Positions 12,522-22,732 of a stretch of DNA of 64,000 nt are shown in pieces. The stretch is from the NCBI RefSeq assembly GCF_958295425.1, contig NC_081154.1, forward strand, positions 4,933,139-4,997,138. The letters are read 5' to 3'. The notes under the pieces are model-generated. The model worked only from the letters and a program-made list of their open reading frames with translations, searched no databases and was not told the origin of the DNA. Numbering within the stretch: the first letter of the stretch is position 1; each line of letters begins with the position of its first letter. This DNA is from Solea solea. Lineage: Eukaryota > Chordata > Actinopteri > Pleuronectiformes > Soleidae. Both the position numbers and the translations under genes were made by a program.

Positions 12522-12806
12522 ATGCATTTTATTTATAGGCGCCTTTTAGAACACTCAAGGACACTTTACAGAGACAACAGGACGACACGGGAAACAGATA
12601 GTGGAGTGGAATTACAGCGAGTTTTGAGTCTGGATTTGAAGAGAAGAAGGGGAGAGAGTCAAGGTTGCGGATGTCTGGTGGGAGAGAGTCCAGAGACATT
12701 TCGAGGTCAGATGTCGATCGATCTGTGTGCAAACTCCATATAGAAAGGCCGAGAATCGAACCGAGCACCTTCTTGCTGTAAGGCAACAGTGCTAACCACT
12801 ACTAAC
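12522..12806 (-). mobile_element. tRNA-derived SINE with LINE-type tail
   Basis: Read on the minus strand it begins near 12806 with GTGGTTAGCACTGTTGCC, an RNA polymerase III box-A-like region. A box B GGTTCGATTC follows (plus-strand 12753-12762), then the common fish SINE block GGCCTTTCTATATGGAGTT. It ends near 12522-12546 with GGCGCCTATAAATAAAA, a 3' tail like those of L2/CR1-group LINEs. The 285-bp length fits a full SINE. The central part does not match the SINE body at 52.2 kb, so it may be a different subfamily or a chimera. The minus-strand frame near the tail (PDIRNLDSL) faintly recalls a LINE C-terminus. Confidence 0.6.
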
Positions 12807-12814
12807 CACTTGTG

Positions 12815-12828
12815 AATATATGTATATG

Positions 12829-12876
<48 letters not shown>

Positions 12877-12892
12877 CATATATTGGAATAAA
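12815..12892. repeat. (TA)n microsatellite
   Basis: An uninterrupted TA core of about 39 bp (12833-12871) is flanked by mirror TATG/CATA units, so the whole tract is self-complementary. It abuts the 5' side of the minus-strand SINE. Confidence 0.9.
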
Positions 12893-15800
12893 AATGTCTC
12901 TGGGATAATGGCAGTGACACCAAAAATAGACGAAAACCATTTATAGCTAATCTGATTCTGATGAGTAATCCTGTTCACGGTGCTCACAAACTCACACGGC
13001 AGGGATTTATTTATTTTTTGAGTTTGGATTCGGTTGTTTGCGTGTGTTTGTGTGTGAAAATGTGTTTATGTAAATCAACAACAAAAAACACAGCAGTGAA
13101 TGCTGTTCTACGCACACGGGCACTGATAACTACGTTTCTATTTATACCGACATGCTGTTTCCAATGACAACATGCTGTACAAACATTGTCGAGTGTGTGT
13201 GTGTAGGATTTAAAAGCACAGTATTAATAGCCACACTTCTGCCCTGTGTCTCCCTGATAGGTTTTGATACGAGAGCGGAGCCTGCGGGGGTAATAGGGAG
13301 ATGAAATGAGACGCACAGTCGTGGACCCTGAATGCCTCATCACCTCCGCGAGGACAATGACGACAGAAGCTTCTTTTGCATTCGCAATTAAGCATCCATG
13401 GACTCGACGTGGTTGTACGAGCACCAGCGGGGGACTGCTCGAGGAGATGCTGTTCAAGACAATTTAAAAAAAAACACTTTCACATCAACTACAACAACAA
13501 AAAAGAAGACTCTTAACTTTTTATGCCTTCTCATATGTTTACCGTCTGTCCTCCTCAAGCTGCATTTGCGTCACCGACTTATTTACTGGTGATTGAGAGG
13601 AGATCCTTCCACAGTGGGAGCGAAGCAGCTGGTGGTGCAAGAGGTACTGATTCAACAGGGGTTTGATTTTAGAAAAAGAAAAAACGTCGTAAAACAAAAA
13701 GGAAAAATAAAACATTATTATAGTGCCGTAAAAATAACAAAAAAGAAAAACACATGGCAGATGAACTGGGCCTCTGTTGGGAGGAATATCTAAGAGTCGC
13801 AGGACTCTCATAGCTGTACAGTGTCGCGATAGACAGCAGCAGCTAGTTTGTTTAACTGAGCACAGGGATAGTGGGAAACATAGATTAGCCGTGTCTAAAG
13901 GTAACAAAATACATCTCACAGCACCTTTCATGGGGGACTCGCATGATGGTGATGTGATTTCTGCAGTATCTGTCATGGTTGGGTGCATTTATTTAAAAAA
14001 AAGTGTTGTCCGAGAACGTCGCTCGAATGGTGTGGTGTTTGAGCTAAATGTGCCACTCAGGCCTTGTCTAGACTGCAGCCCAAATCTGACCATACTAAAA
14101 TTGTCGTCTCTAGTCTCTTCCACATGGATTTCTATACTTACAGACCAAATACTGGGGGCTTTTATTCTGAAAAAACCCCAAGATGCTTAATGTTGTATTT
14201 GTGTAGGAATGTCCCACGAAATTGAAGCGTTGTGTTCCGTCATCAGGCAAAAATAAAACACTCTGACTGACGGAGTGTGTAGTCAATGGAAGCTGATACA
14301 TTGACTAAAGTCAATTGCACCCAGCGATACATCTTCTGCTTAAAAAGAAAACCTCATGTGGATTTTGTTACCTTTTTTCCCCCCTTATTACAGCCTTGAA
14401 GCTAAGCTAAATAGCTGCTAGTGTGCATCATATTTACAACACAGGCCTTTATTGATGTCAATCTTCTCATCTCAATGGCAAGAAAGTGACTTACTATTCC
14501 TTGAGGAATAGAGGAGATGCAACGACGAATCAGAAAACAGCAGTGATTTAAACAAATTAGTTTGAAAGGAACTGCAATTTCACTCTGGTGAAAACATGAA
14601 GCCAAACTAGTCTGCATATAGTAATCTGCCTGTATTTATTCTCATCATCCATCACGTGTAACAACACTTTTTTTTTTTTTGCAGTGCTGTTTTCTGTTCA
14701 AAATGCCGTCGCCATGCTCTCGACAACACCAAAATCATATTCATCAGTGCCAAAAGTTACTCCACATTGTATAAAGAAATATGAAAAAATGTCGCCTAGA
14801 ACAACTGCTGTGCATCAAGCCGGCAGCAGAGAACAGTCTCATCTCCTGCTCACAGAAGCCTGAATGCTACAGTGTCCAGCTGCTCGGCGGAAATGATTTT
14901 TGCCCTTTTTTTTAGAAATAAAGAACAAACGCTGAAACATTTCCTCAACATCTTCATCGTGAACTGATTTACGTGGACTGAGGGTTGGAGTTTGCTTTAT
15001 ATATATATAACGACGTCAACGTCGCGCAAAAACAAAATGTCTCTTTGGCTCTGTGAAATCACTCGAGAATTTTGGTGAATGTTTTTGAATTAATTGTACA
15101 AAAAAAAAAACACTGTTTAAAATTTAATATATTGGTTGTGGAACAAATAAATAAATAATAAAATAAAAAAATAAAAAAAATGAAAAAATGACCATATAGA
15201 TATGATAGCTGATGTATTTTGGTCTGTTTGCAGATATCTGAATGCCTTTTGCATGTCCGTAGTGTAACTTGATGCTCCTGTGCATTGCTATAAAGTTCTA
15301 CAAGATCCCAACTAAACACTGAAAAAGCCTCGTGTGCCTTGTATTTGTCTTCTTCTTTTACCCCCCCCCCCCCCCCCCCAAGGCCTCAGCCGTCCTCCCC
15401 CTGCACGTTGATCATGTCCCGGCGTCAACCGTGGAACGCGGAAAACACGAGACACAAACAGTGAGAGCAGAGCTGCATGTACGATCAAGCTGTTACATCT
15501 CCATCGATTCAGCTCCCAACCACAGCAGCCGGACACGAGCCGCACACACTGAAGCAGCCGATGATTATTTAACCAGTCGATCCTCTGCAGAAATCTCATC
15601 GTCAGATTTAGTAGCTTTGAGCATTAAAAATGCAGAGAAAATCACACACACACCCCACCGTGTGATCTGAACAGGCTCAATAGCCATCACCTGCTGCCTT
15701 TTGTGTGTCGCTGAAGACACCGGAGAAATCAGCACCAGCTGAGCTAATACGTCTCGAGCGAGGGCTGGATTGATTGAGTCTCCCGCGTCATGAATAAACC

Positions 15801-15938
15801 AATTGATCACAGATAGAAACGTCTGTGAGCCAAAAAAAAAAAAAGTTGTTCTAATCCTCTTTGACTGAGCAGGTGCTTTTAAACACATGAGGCAGAACTG
15901 ATTTTTCTACTCATTTATATCTGTACTGGAACCCATTT
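12893..15938. other. gene-free stretch
   Basis: No supported exon. It contains short GT runs (13190-13205), a T-rich/A-rich block (15100-15190) and a C19 run (15361-15379). Around 13760-13930 the text resembles another common fish interspersed repeat (TAAAGGTAACAAAAT), but its limits cannot be set. Confidence 0.5.
15361..15379 (+). repeat. poly-C run (19)
   Basis: Nineteen consecutive C. On the minus strand this is G19, able to form intra- or intermolecular G-quadruplex. It is also a typical assembly-error site. Confidence 0.85.
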
Positions 15939-15992
15939 CTACTGTTCCAAAACACATGCAGGACGAGAAATGAGCTGCATATTCACAAAACG

Positions 15993-16334
15993 CCAGCAAG
16001 TCCCAAAACACCAGCAAGACTCAAAACACCAGCAAGTTCCAAAACACCAGCAAGACTCAAAACACCAGCAAGTCCCAAAACACCAGCAAGACTCAAAACA
16101 CCAGCAAGTCCCAAAACACCAGCAAGACTCAAAACACCAGCAAGTCCCAAAACACCAGCAAGACTCAAAACACCAGCAAGTTCCAAAACACCAGCAAGAC
16201 TCAAAACACCAGCAAGTCCCAAAACACCAGCAAGTCCCAAAACACCAGCAAGTCCCAAAACACCAGCAAGACTCAAAACACCAGCAAGTCCCAAAACACC
16301 AGCAAGACTCAAAACACCAGCAAGTCCCAAAACA
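15993..16334 (+). repeat. 18-bp minisatellite, 19 units
   Basis: Exact 18-bp register with three unit types: A CCAGCAAGTCCCAAAACA, B CCAGCAAGACTCAAAACA and C CCAGCAAGTTCCAAAACA. Order is ABCBABABABCBAAABABA, so an A-B 36-bp dimer is the higher-order unit. Because 18 is divisible by 3 and the unit has few stops, long frames run through both strands (205 aa plus, 228 aa minus). These are repeat artefacts, not genes. Confidence 0.95.
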
Positions 16335-16416
16335 TTTGCGTTTGCCCCTCACGGCCGACAGAAACGATAACGGAAGTGCTCGGGTCTGTGGGAGCACTTT
16401 TCGTGCAGCTATGCGG

Positions 16417-16490
16417 TTGCTGGTGTTTTTGGGACTTGCTGGGGTTTTGGGACTTGCTAGCGTTTTGGGACTTGCCGGTGTTTTTGGGAC
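16417..16490 (-). repeat. inverted degenerate units of the 18-bp repeat
   Basis: About four 18-bp units read as reverse complement of the upstream array (TTTTGGGACTTGCTGG type) with several substitutions. They form the shorter right arm of the palindromic element and could fold onto the 19-unit left arm. Confidence 0.85.
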
Positions 16491-16778
16491 TATGCAGCTC
16501 GTTCCTCCTCCTGCATGTGTTTTGCGTCGTTGCAGTGCGTTTGCCCCTGTCGGCCACCGTACATTCCTCATACTTTTAGAACAGTGACGTCTAAGTTTTG
16601 TCAAAGACTTTTTTATTACAAACAAAGAAGGGGGGAAAAAAGGAGAGTTTGAATTAAGGAGTCAGCATTTCTAACGATTATGTTCTTTTTTTCTTTATTA
16701 GTTTGAAAACAAAACGAAGAAGAAGATAAGTGAGACCAAAAGTTGCTACTATTGAAAATGTATGGCAACCATTTAAAG

Positions 16779-17208
16779 CAGAGGTCTGAAACTCAAATGA
16801 CCCGGGGGCCACTGAGCATTAAAGACCCTGGTATACTCTCGACCTGGTTGGTATACAATACTCGCAGGGATCCCACTTTACCATCAGGTGGCGGTACAAG
16901 TCTGGATGCAGCGAATAGGACGCATTCCTACGAAAGAAGAAGAGAGCGATGCTACAGCTTGCGCGCTGTTCCAAAATCTAGGAATGATGGCGCAGGAAGT
17001 CTGGTCAGGAGGGGGCCAGTCAAGTGAGAAAAAGTCTCAACTTTTTGGGAAAAAGCAACTGTTCACTAATCGACAATATGAAAATGATGATTACCATAAT
17101 CTGAGTCAAAACTCAAAATAATACACACAGAAATAATATAAGTGATGGGCCACAGGAAATCAACTGGAGGCCGCATGTGGCCCACGGGCTGCATGTTTGA
17201 GACCTCTG
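16779..17208. mobile_element. hAT-type non-autonomous element with 8-bp TSD
   Basis: Ends CAGAGGTCTGAAACTCAAAT (16779) and, reverse complemented, CAGAGGTCTCAAACATGCAG (17208) are terminal inverted repeats. Both sides carry the identical 8-bp duplication ATTTAAAG (16771-16778 and 17209-17216), diagnostic of hAT transposition. The subterminal GGGGGCCA and GGCCGCATGTGGCCCACGGG motifs match the common fish GTGTCAAACTGGCGGCCC family. Length 430 bp including an inserted fragment at 16826-16985. Confidence 0.85.
16826..16985 (-). mobile_element. truncated inverted copy of the 3941-4344 element
   Basis: Starts GACCCTGGTATACT and aligns on the minus strand to 4219-4344, sharing TGGCGGTACAAGTCTGGA, AGGACGCATTCCTAC and AGAAGAAGAG. 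Only about the distal third of the full element is present. It sits inside the hAT-type element, so it entered after that element or was captured by it. Confidence 0.75.
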
Positions 17209-17216
17209 ATTTAAAG

Positions 17217-18356
17217 TGAAATTGTTGTGAATACACCATAGAATAAAAGTTGTTTTTTAAGAGGATATTTAAAAGACGATGTCGCCTTCAGTGACAACCT
17301 TGGATTATGGAACACTATATGACATGAAGTAGTATGGAAATGACCACAAATATATATTAGTGTTATAATAATTTGTATTGTAAAGTTGTCAGTTGTGTTT
17401 AGGAGAAACACAAATTAATCACCATGAAAATGTCACCGCCGAATGTTCCCCTCCGGCTCAATTTGCTGAAATCATTTTGGACGGCTAGAGGTTGTAAAAT
17501 AAAAACAAAGCTTGTTTTTATGCAGAACAAGGCGTGAACTTTAAAGGTGAGTAAAAGTCAAGGAGGTGGATATGCAATTAAGTGTGTATTCTCCCAGAGC
17601 TGTAGAAACACAGAGTTGAACATTTCAAACACTGATGTGGTTCATTTTTTAATTTATTTTTTTATTTTTTGGGGGGACAACTCCGGAAGAGTATTAAAGT
17701 AAAAAAAATTGAAAGAAAGAAAAAAACCCAGCATGGATTATGAGATTAAAGCAAAAGTCAGAATTCTGAGGAACCTAATAGCCCTTACAGCAATAAAAAA
17801 AAACTATACATATTTACTATTGCAGAGGCAGAGCCATCTGCTTCAATGCTTTGTATCTATGAAATCACAGGGAGGAGCAGACATGCATGTCGATGTGGTG
17901 ATTCCTAATGAAAGCTGTTATGTGTAGATAATCCTGCTTTGTTGCATTAGTGTCTAAATCTAATGATTTTGCACAAAATCAGCATATCATGGGTTGTTTG
18001 TTTCTCTCTGACTGCACTTTTTCCCCACTGTCGTATAGCAACAGGTGCATTATATTACAGAGCAAACCTCGTGCGATGTATATCATGTACATTCTCATTC
18101 TCTCGTTGTCAGATCTCAGTGTCCTTAGGTTTTGACCTGCGAGACTCACTGGGTTCATGGTCGTGCAACACAAGAAGAAACCCCGCTCAGTGTAATCATT
18201 AAGACACGCGTTTGTCGCCACACGCATATCCTGCTGAGATGAAAATGAATGGCGTAGATTAGGTCACCCAGAGCGAGGAAGATTAAAAAGCGAAGATGGG
18301 GATTCAAAAACAACTGTCGAAGCATTAAATCTTCATTACCATAAGTGCAATGATGG
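17217..18356. other. gene-free stretch
   Basis: AT-rich with a T-rich run near 17640-17670 and an A-rich one near 17700-17730. No exon or repeat family recognised. Confidence 0.5.
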
Positions 18357-18469
18357 TGGCGGCGACAGCGGGTGAGTGGTAGAGCAAATCGTCCCTCAAC
18401 TGGAAGGTGGAGGGTTCAATCCTATGATTCTACTCCAAAAGTGTTACATAAACACAGACCATTTATTTA
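18357..18469 (+). mobile_element. tRNA-derived SINE, internally deleted
   Basis: GTGAGTGGTAGAGC (18372-18385) is a box-A-like sequence, and GGTTCAATCC (18413-18422) is a box B, about 40 bp apart as in tRNA promoters. The SINE body is almost absent: TACTCCAAAAGTG joins directly to ACACAGACCATTTATTTA, which resembles the ACAGACCATTTACC tail of the common fish SINE. Likely an internally deleted copy. Confidence 0.6.
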
Positions 18470-18696
18470 CTATTTAAACGAGTGATCGAGACCATAAACA
18501 CTTAAAGAAAATGTTAAATGTTATGGTATGAATCACAAGATATGAAGGTATAAATCAAGTTAGAAGTAGAGTTTTAATCAAATGTCAGAGACTACATCCA
18601 CCAACAGTCCTTTTTACTTGTTGGAATACACTTAAAGAGCCCTTAAAAGGCAGGAATATACCTCACCCAGTTCTTTGTATGTGATTGCAGCTCTGG

Positions 18697-18900
18697 TCTC
18701 GGGGTTTCCACTATGACTGAGCGAGGAAATGCAATTAGAAATTGAGTAGAGCTCCATATTCAAGGAAGAACATGCAGCCAGAGAACTAACGCACAAGCTT
18801 TTTAATGAGTTTGGATACACAACATTGTCCCTGTGAGAAGAATGTTCCAGTTGTAATGGAAGTACTTTTTGCAGGTTCTCGTGTGCTCCTTCGGTCAAAC
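18697..18900 (-). repeat. 200-bp direct duplication, copy A
   Basis: Aligns with 19962-20154 (same orientation) with 8 substitutions and one 9-bp gap over about 190 bases, about 96 percent identity. Both copies hold a minus-strand frame beginning MTEGAH. Of the 8 substitutions about 6 change an amino acid, so the pair shows no sign of coding constraint. Flanks differ, which leaves either a segmental duplication or two insertions of a low-copy repeat. Confidence 0.85.
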
Positions 18901-18944
18901 TAAAGGTTTTTTGGTGGCATTTCCAAAAAATTTAAATAAAACTA

Positions 18945-19205
18945 CCGACATTTTTAGAGTTCGCTCATTTACGTAGGGTACAAGTCGTCAAAATGGCTGA
19001 CTTCCTGCTCAGCTGAGGCCATGGTTCATGGTTTGTTCGTCTTTGTCTATAACATCTTCCCACCATGTTTCAAGGGGTGCTATAGAGCCCTTGAGCAATG
19101 CATGGATGCCAAGAGTTTTTGTGCACGTTAATCCCCTCAGAAATTACAGCAAAGCCACGGATAATAACCGTGTTGCCCCCTGCCATTCATGCTCGGGCCC
19201 TAAAA
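18945..19205 (+). repeat. probable interspersed repeat (AAAATGGCTGACTTCCTG type)
   Basis: CAAAATGGCTGACTTCCTGC near 18989 followed by AAGGGGTGCTATAGAGCCC and TTGTGCACGTTAATCCCC resembles a frequent teleost interspersed sequence that I recognise from memory. Boundaries and class are not determinable here. Confidence 0.35.
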
Positions 19206-19961
19206 TTACACTATATGTATCAATATTAATTAATAATACTATTGCAGAATAAAATTTATACTATAGTATTTATATATACTGTATATAAATATGTATATAT
19301 TACATAATATAAGTGTAACCCACAGTTCCATGTGTCATTGTTGTCAGTGATGTGATACCGTGTGTGGATGGATGGAGCACATAGACTTAGAAGCACAAAC
19401 ATCTGCCTGTAACCTACATTTCATTCAGCACCAGGACGACTTATTTGCCTCGACTTGATTCCCCCGCTTTCCCTTCACGCCGAAAAACCACGCGGCTTGC
19501 AAATCCGCTCTTTGTGTGCGCGCGGATTTAAAAAGGCACAAATGCACGAATGCTGTTTCGATACGATGAAGTGCAACGTTCCCCCCTGCCAAACCAAATG
19601 TAATAACTCATACGGAGAGCCGCGCAGCTCCAGCGAGCGCTTCCCTTTTTGTCACGCGGGCAAAACATGAGCAAAAACAGAAGAGAGCAGATGAATTTAC
19701 AGCATGTAAGAGTGTTCTCAACTTCACCGCCACAAGTGCTGAGTGTTGCCTGTCTCCTTCCCGCTCTCTTGGCTGAGTGCACGCTCTCTTAACTGGCGTC
19801 CCCAAGGGATCCAGTGCTGATCAGCATTTCAGGACCATGCAAGCTCTGCAGGCCACTATACACTCCAGATGAAGAAAACAGCACAATATGAGACGACATT
19901 GCAATTTGGAAATATCGAGCATTATCGGGGGTTTTTTCAGGCTCAGTTAATTCATCTCCAC
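19206..19961. other. gene-free stretch
   Basis: Contains an AT-rich self-complementary block (19257-19310, ATTTATATA / TATATAAAT arms) and a GC-richer segment around 19480-19640. No exon supported. Confidence 0.5.
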
Positions 19962-20154
19962 CGGGGTTTCCACTATGACTGAGCGAGGAAATGCAATTAG
20001 GAATTGAGTAGAGCTCAAAATTCAAGGAAGAGCATGCAGCCAGAGAACTAACGAACAAGCTATTTAATGAGTTTGGATACACAACATTGTCCCTGTGAGA
20101 AGAATGTTCCAGTTGTACTTTTTGCAGGTTCTTGTGTGCTCCTTCAGTCAAACG
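19962..20154 (-). repeat. 200-bp direct duplication, copy B
   Basis: Second copy of the 18697-18900 segment, 1.06 kb downstream. It lacks 9 bp present in copy A (a GTA-bounded slip near 20116). Its minus-strand frame runs on into non-homologous DNA for 120 codons, which argues against a real protein. Confidence 0.85.
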
Positions 20155-21609
20155 GGCAATTAAAGTGGTTTAGATTGTTTTTTTTTAAAGTACTCGTTTC
20201 CCCACTTAAATGTGATATATATGTAGAATAAAAACACGGTAAACAAACAGTGACCTTTGGCGTTTAAAGTGATTACTGCTATCTCGTGTAAAAACACTGT
20301 TCAAAGAGGTTGCCAGATTTCCCTAAACGCAGAAATGAGACGCTGCACTTATGCACAAACATTAATGTCCTGCTGTTGACTGTTGTATTCTTACAAACAC
20401 TGAACCTGTGTGGTTCATGTGTGTGTGTCAGCAACAGGAGGAGACAAGGTGACAATAATTAACAATTAATAAATCATACATGTTAATTATTCTTCTCCAT
20501 CCATCTAGATTTAAACGTATCTCCACTATTCACCATCTCTGACGCATTTTTCCTCCGTCCACTGTCACCCAATACACACACATCCCACGGTGGCTTCTAG
20601 AAACCCAATTTTTAAGTAACTCCTCAGAAAAACAAAGTTAGTTTTCATGAAAAAGTGAAATATGTATGAGAATGAGACTAACACATAAATAAACTAGTAA
20701 TACAACACTATACAGTCAACAGTGATGTTTTGAATAGAAGTAGTAAAATACTCTGCATAGTAGTAAATAATAGCAAATGGTAATAAAAAAATAATAAATA
20801 TACAAAATGCTGACGATAACAAAACTGTATTACATTACAGATCATTTCAAATTTGACACGTCTGAACTCTGAACTGAATTTTTATTATTTAAATAAAGCA
20901 GCTTTAACCAAACTGTGCCATGTATCAATGATCTCAGCATTTAATCGAGGAGTATAATATTATTATATATTATTTCCAGCAAATCCTTAAAATCCTTAAA
21001 TTGGATGTGTCACAGAGGTCATCAGTAGCTCGACATTCTCTGTGGGAGTCTCTTTCTTTCTTATCTAAAATTGTCTTATCTACTCACCTCAGTATATTAG
21101 ACTGAGGAAATGTGGAGTTCCCAAAGGGACGGTCTTATCTCCTCTTTATTTAATTACGACACTGGCCACAGGCGAACAGTATCGCGTGGTCTCTGCATAT
21201 TGTTTCCCCTTGGACAGCGCCAAAGACAATGATCAGTGACATAAAGAAAATACAATTCTAATTAGATCTGTCAAGTGGGTTGAGAATAGCCATTGTACCT
21301 GGTTATGAAAGATCACGGGGGGGAGGTGCAAGAACTTCATGAACATGAAACTTCAGCCAAAAGAAAGAGTTTGAAACATGGTGAAAATACATGGAAAACA
21401 CACATTCACACTCGTATCTAAGTGAAATTCTTTTGACGGTGACACAACAGCATTGAGTCTATGAATGGAGTTTCTTTTTTTCTCTGTTGGCGCCGCAGCA
21501 GATATGGTTGCCTCGGTGACAAACCCATGCTGATGAAAACAAGGCGAAGCCTTTCTATCGTGGCCTTGTGAATGCAGGTTAGAGCAACGCACCATTCTGT
21601 TCATTACAC
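20155..21609. other. gene-free stretch
   Basis: Unique AT-rich DNA with a T10 run at 20178 and short AATAA repeats near 20770-20810. Nothing assigned. Confidence 0.5.
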
Positions 21610-21870
21610 ATGACCCAGCTAACAATTTCTGGTTCCAAGAACGTTCTTTGAGCGTTACCTTTTGGTTGTGGGAAACTTCCCTGACGATTCCCCCCCAGGT
21701 TCTCCTGTAGTTGATATGGAAAATGCTCCTTATGTTAGTTTTTGGTTGCACATTTGGTTCCCAGAACGTTCCCCTAAAATGACTGTATTACAAGAACGAG
21801 TCACAACCTTCATACAACCTTTACAGAACATTATCTTTTGGTTCCTAGAACGTTCCTGTAACCAATTTTG
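21610..21870 (+). repeat. interspersed repeat with three GAACGTTC palindromes
   Basis: TGGTTCC-AGAACGTTC occurs at 21630-21646, 21755-21771 and 21840-21855; the 8-bp core GAACGTTC (21639, 21764, 21848) is perfectly palindromic. The pattern matches an abundant fish repeat whose body consists of such motifs. The left end AGCTAACA at 21618 may be a terminus; the right terminus is missing or diverged. Confidence 0.5.
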
Positions 21871-21995
21871 TCTCCACCGTCATAAATATGTCTATACGAG
21901 CTGGAGATTCACTTATGTGGGCTTAAAGTGCGAACAGAGACAAACTGGTATTGTACTTAGCAAAAGGTTCATAGCAACTGAAATACTGGCCACAC

Positions 21996-22133
21996 GGTGG
22001 AGTACTCCGGCTTCCTCCAACAGTCTAAAAACATGCAGAGGTTAATTGGACACTCACTAAATTGACGATATGTGAGGGGATTGTCTCCAGCTCCCTGGGA
22101 CCCTCATGCGGAGGATAAAGCGTAGACAATTAA
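21996..22133 (+). mobile_element. SINE 3' fragment (TTAATTGGACACTC ... GGAGGATAAAGCG)
   Basis: Blocks TACTCCGGCTTCCTCC, ACATGCAGAGGTTAATTGGA and GACCCTCATGCGGAGGATAA follow in the same order as in the fuller copy at 52238-52532. Internal segments are deleted and the tRNA-like head is absent. Confidence 0.7.
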
Positions 22134-22249
22134 TGAAAATCTTCTAACACACAATTGTTACAAATAACATATAGCAGTTTATGTTGTTTTCTGTAAAAAA
22201 AAAAAAAATTTTTAAAAAACACCAAGGGAATATATGTGCAATAAATTGA

Positions 22250-22282
22250 TGCATTGATTTACAATATATGTAAATCAATGCA
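22250..22282. repeat. perfect 14-bp inverted repeat (hairpin)
   Basis: TGCATTGATTTACA (22250-22263) pairs exactly with TGTAAATCAATGCA (22269-22282) around the loop ATATA. It follows an A14 and T-rich run. No element boundaries seen. Confidence 0.85.
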
Positions 22283-22694
22283 GAGTTTTTACACAATAAA
22301 CAACATAGGTGCTGTTTCTGACAGTTAGAATACTGATCTAATAGAATAATTCAACAGCTGTGGGAAATCATTTGCCTCTAAGGAAAACCAATCTAGAGAG
22401 AGAAGAAACTTGAGATGATAATTCTCTTCTGAATATAAAACGTCTATTAAATTATTTAGCCCGTGGATAAAATTAGTTTAGTTTACTGTGCAGGTTTGTT
22501 TCTCTCGGCAAAGCTACCTACACTGCATATATGTATATATATACAGTACTTATAATTAAAGCAGTGATGTAAATAAATAATGCATTTCACCCCATGAATT
22601 CTATGGGCAAAATAGAAATGACTAGGGTTAGGTCACACTTTCCACACCCACTTACATCCATGCAGAACCTATCCAGATGACTGTAGACACACCT

Positions 22695-22732
22695 GCAGGT
22701 CATACCGTGCAGGTCATACCGTGCAGATCATA
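22695..22732 (+). repeat. 14-bp tandem repeat, about 2.7 units
   Basis: GCAGGTCATACCGT is repeated twice exactly, then partially as GCAGATCATA. A short, recent-looking duplication. Confidence 0.85.

Larger units (their letters stand above)
15939..16585. mobile_element. palindromic MITE with inverted minisatellite arms
   Basis: The left flank 15948-15982 (AAAACACATGCAGGA ... GAGCTGCATA) recurs as reverse complement at 16491-16526. Inside the left flank is a 19-unit 18-bp array (15993-16334), and inside the right flank about four degenerate units of the same repeat in inverted orientation (16417-16490). The outer ends ACTGTTCCAAAA (15941) and TTTTAGAACAGT (16574) are also near-complementary. 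Together these indicate one foldback element whose left arm minisatellite expanded. A separate direct repeat, GCGTTTGCCCCT, occurs at about 16338 and 16537. No transposase frame. Confidence 0.7.

Noticed and set aside
15993..16334. CRISPR array
   Set aside because: Units are contiguous with no unique spacers and the host is a vertebrate.
15939..16625. Long plus- and minus-strand frames (205 and 228 codons) with repeated QQVPKH / CWCFGT peptides
   Set aside because: They lie in the 18-bp array; a period divisible by three without stops keeps frames open on both strands.
18413..18422. Functional tRNA gene from box A and box B
   Set aside because: No cloverleaf can be drawn; the boxes belong to a SINE head.
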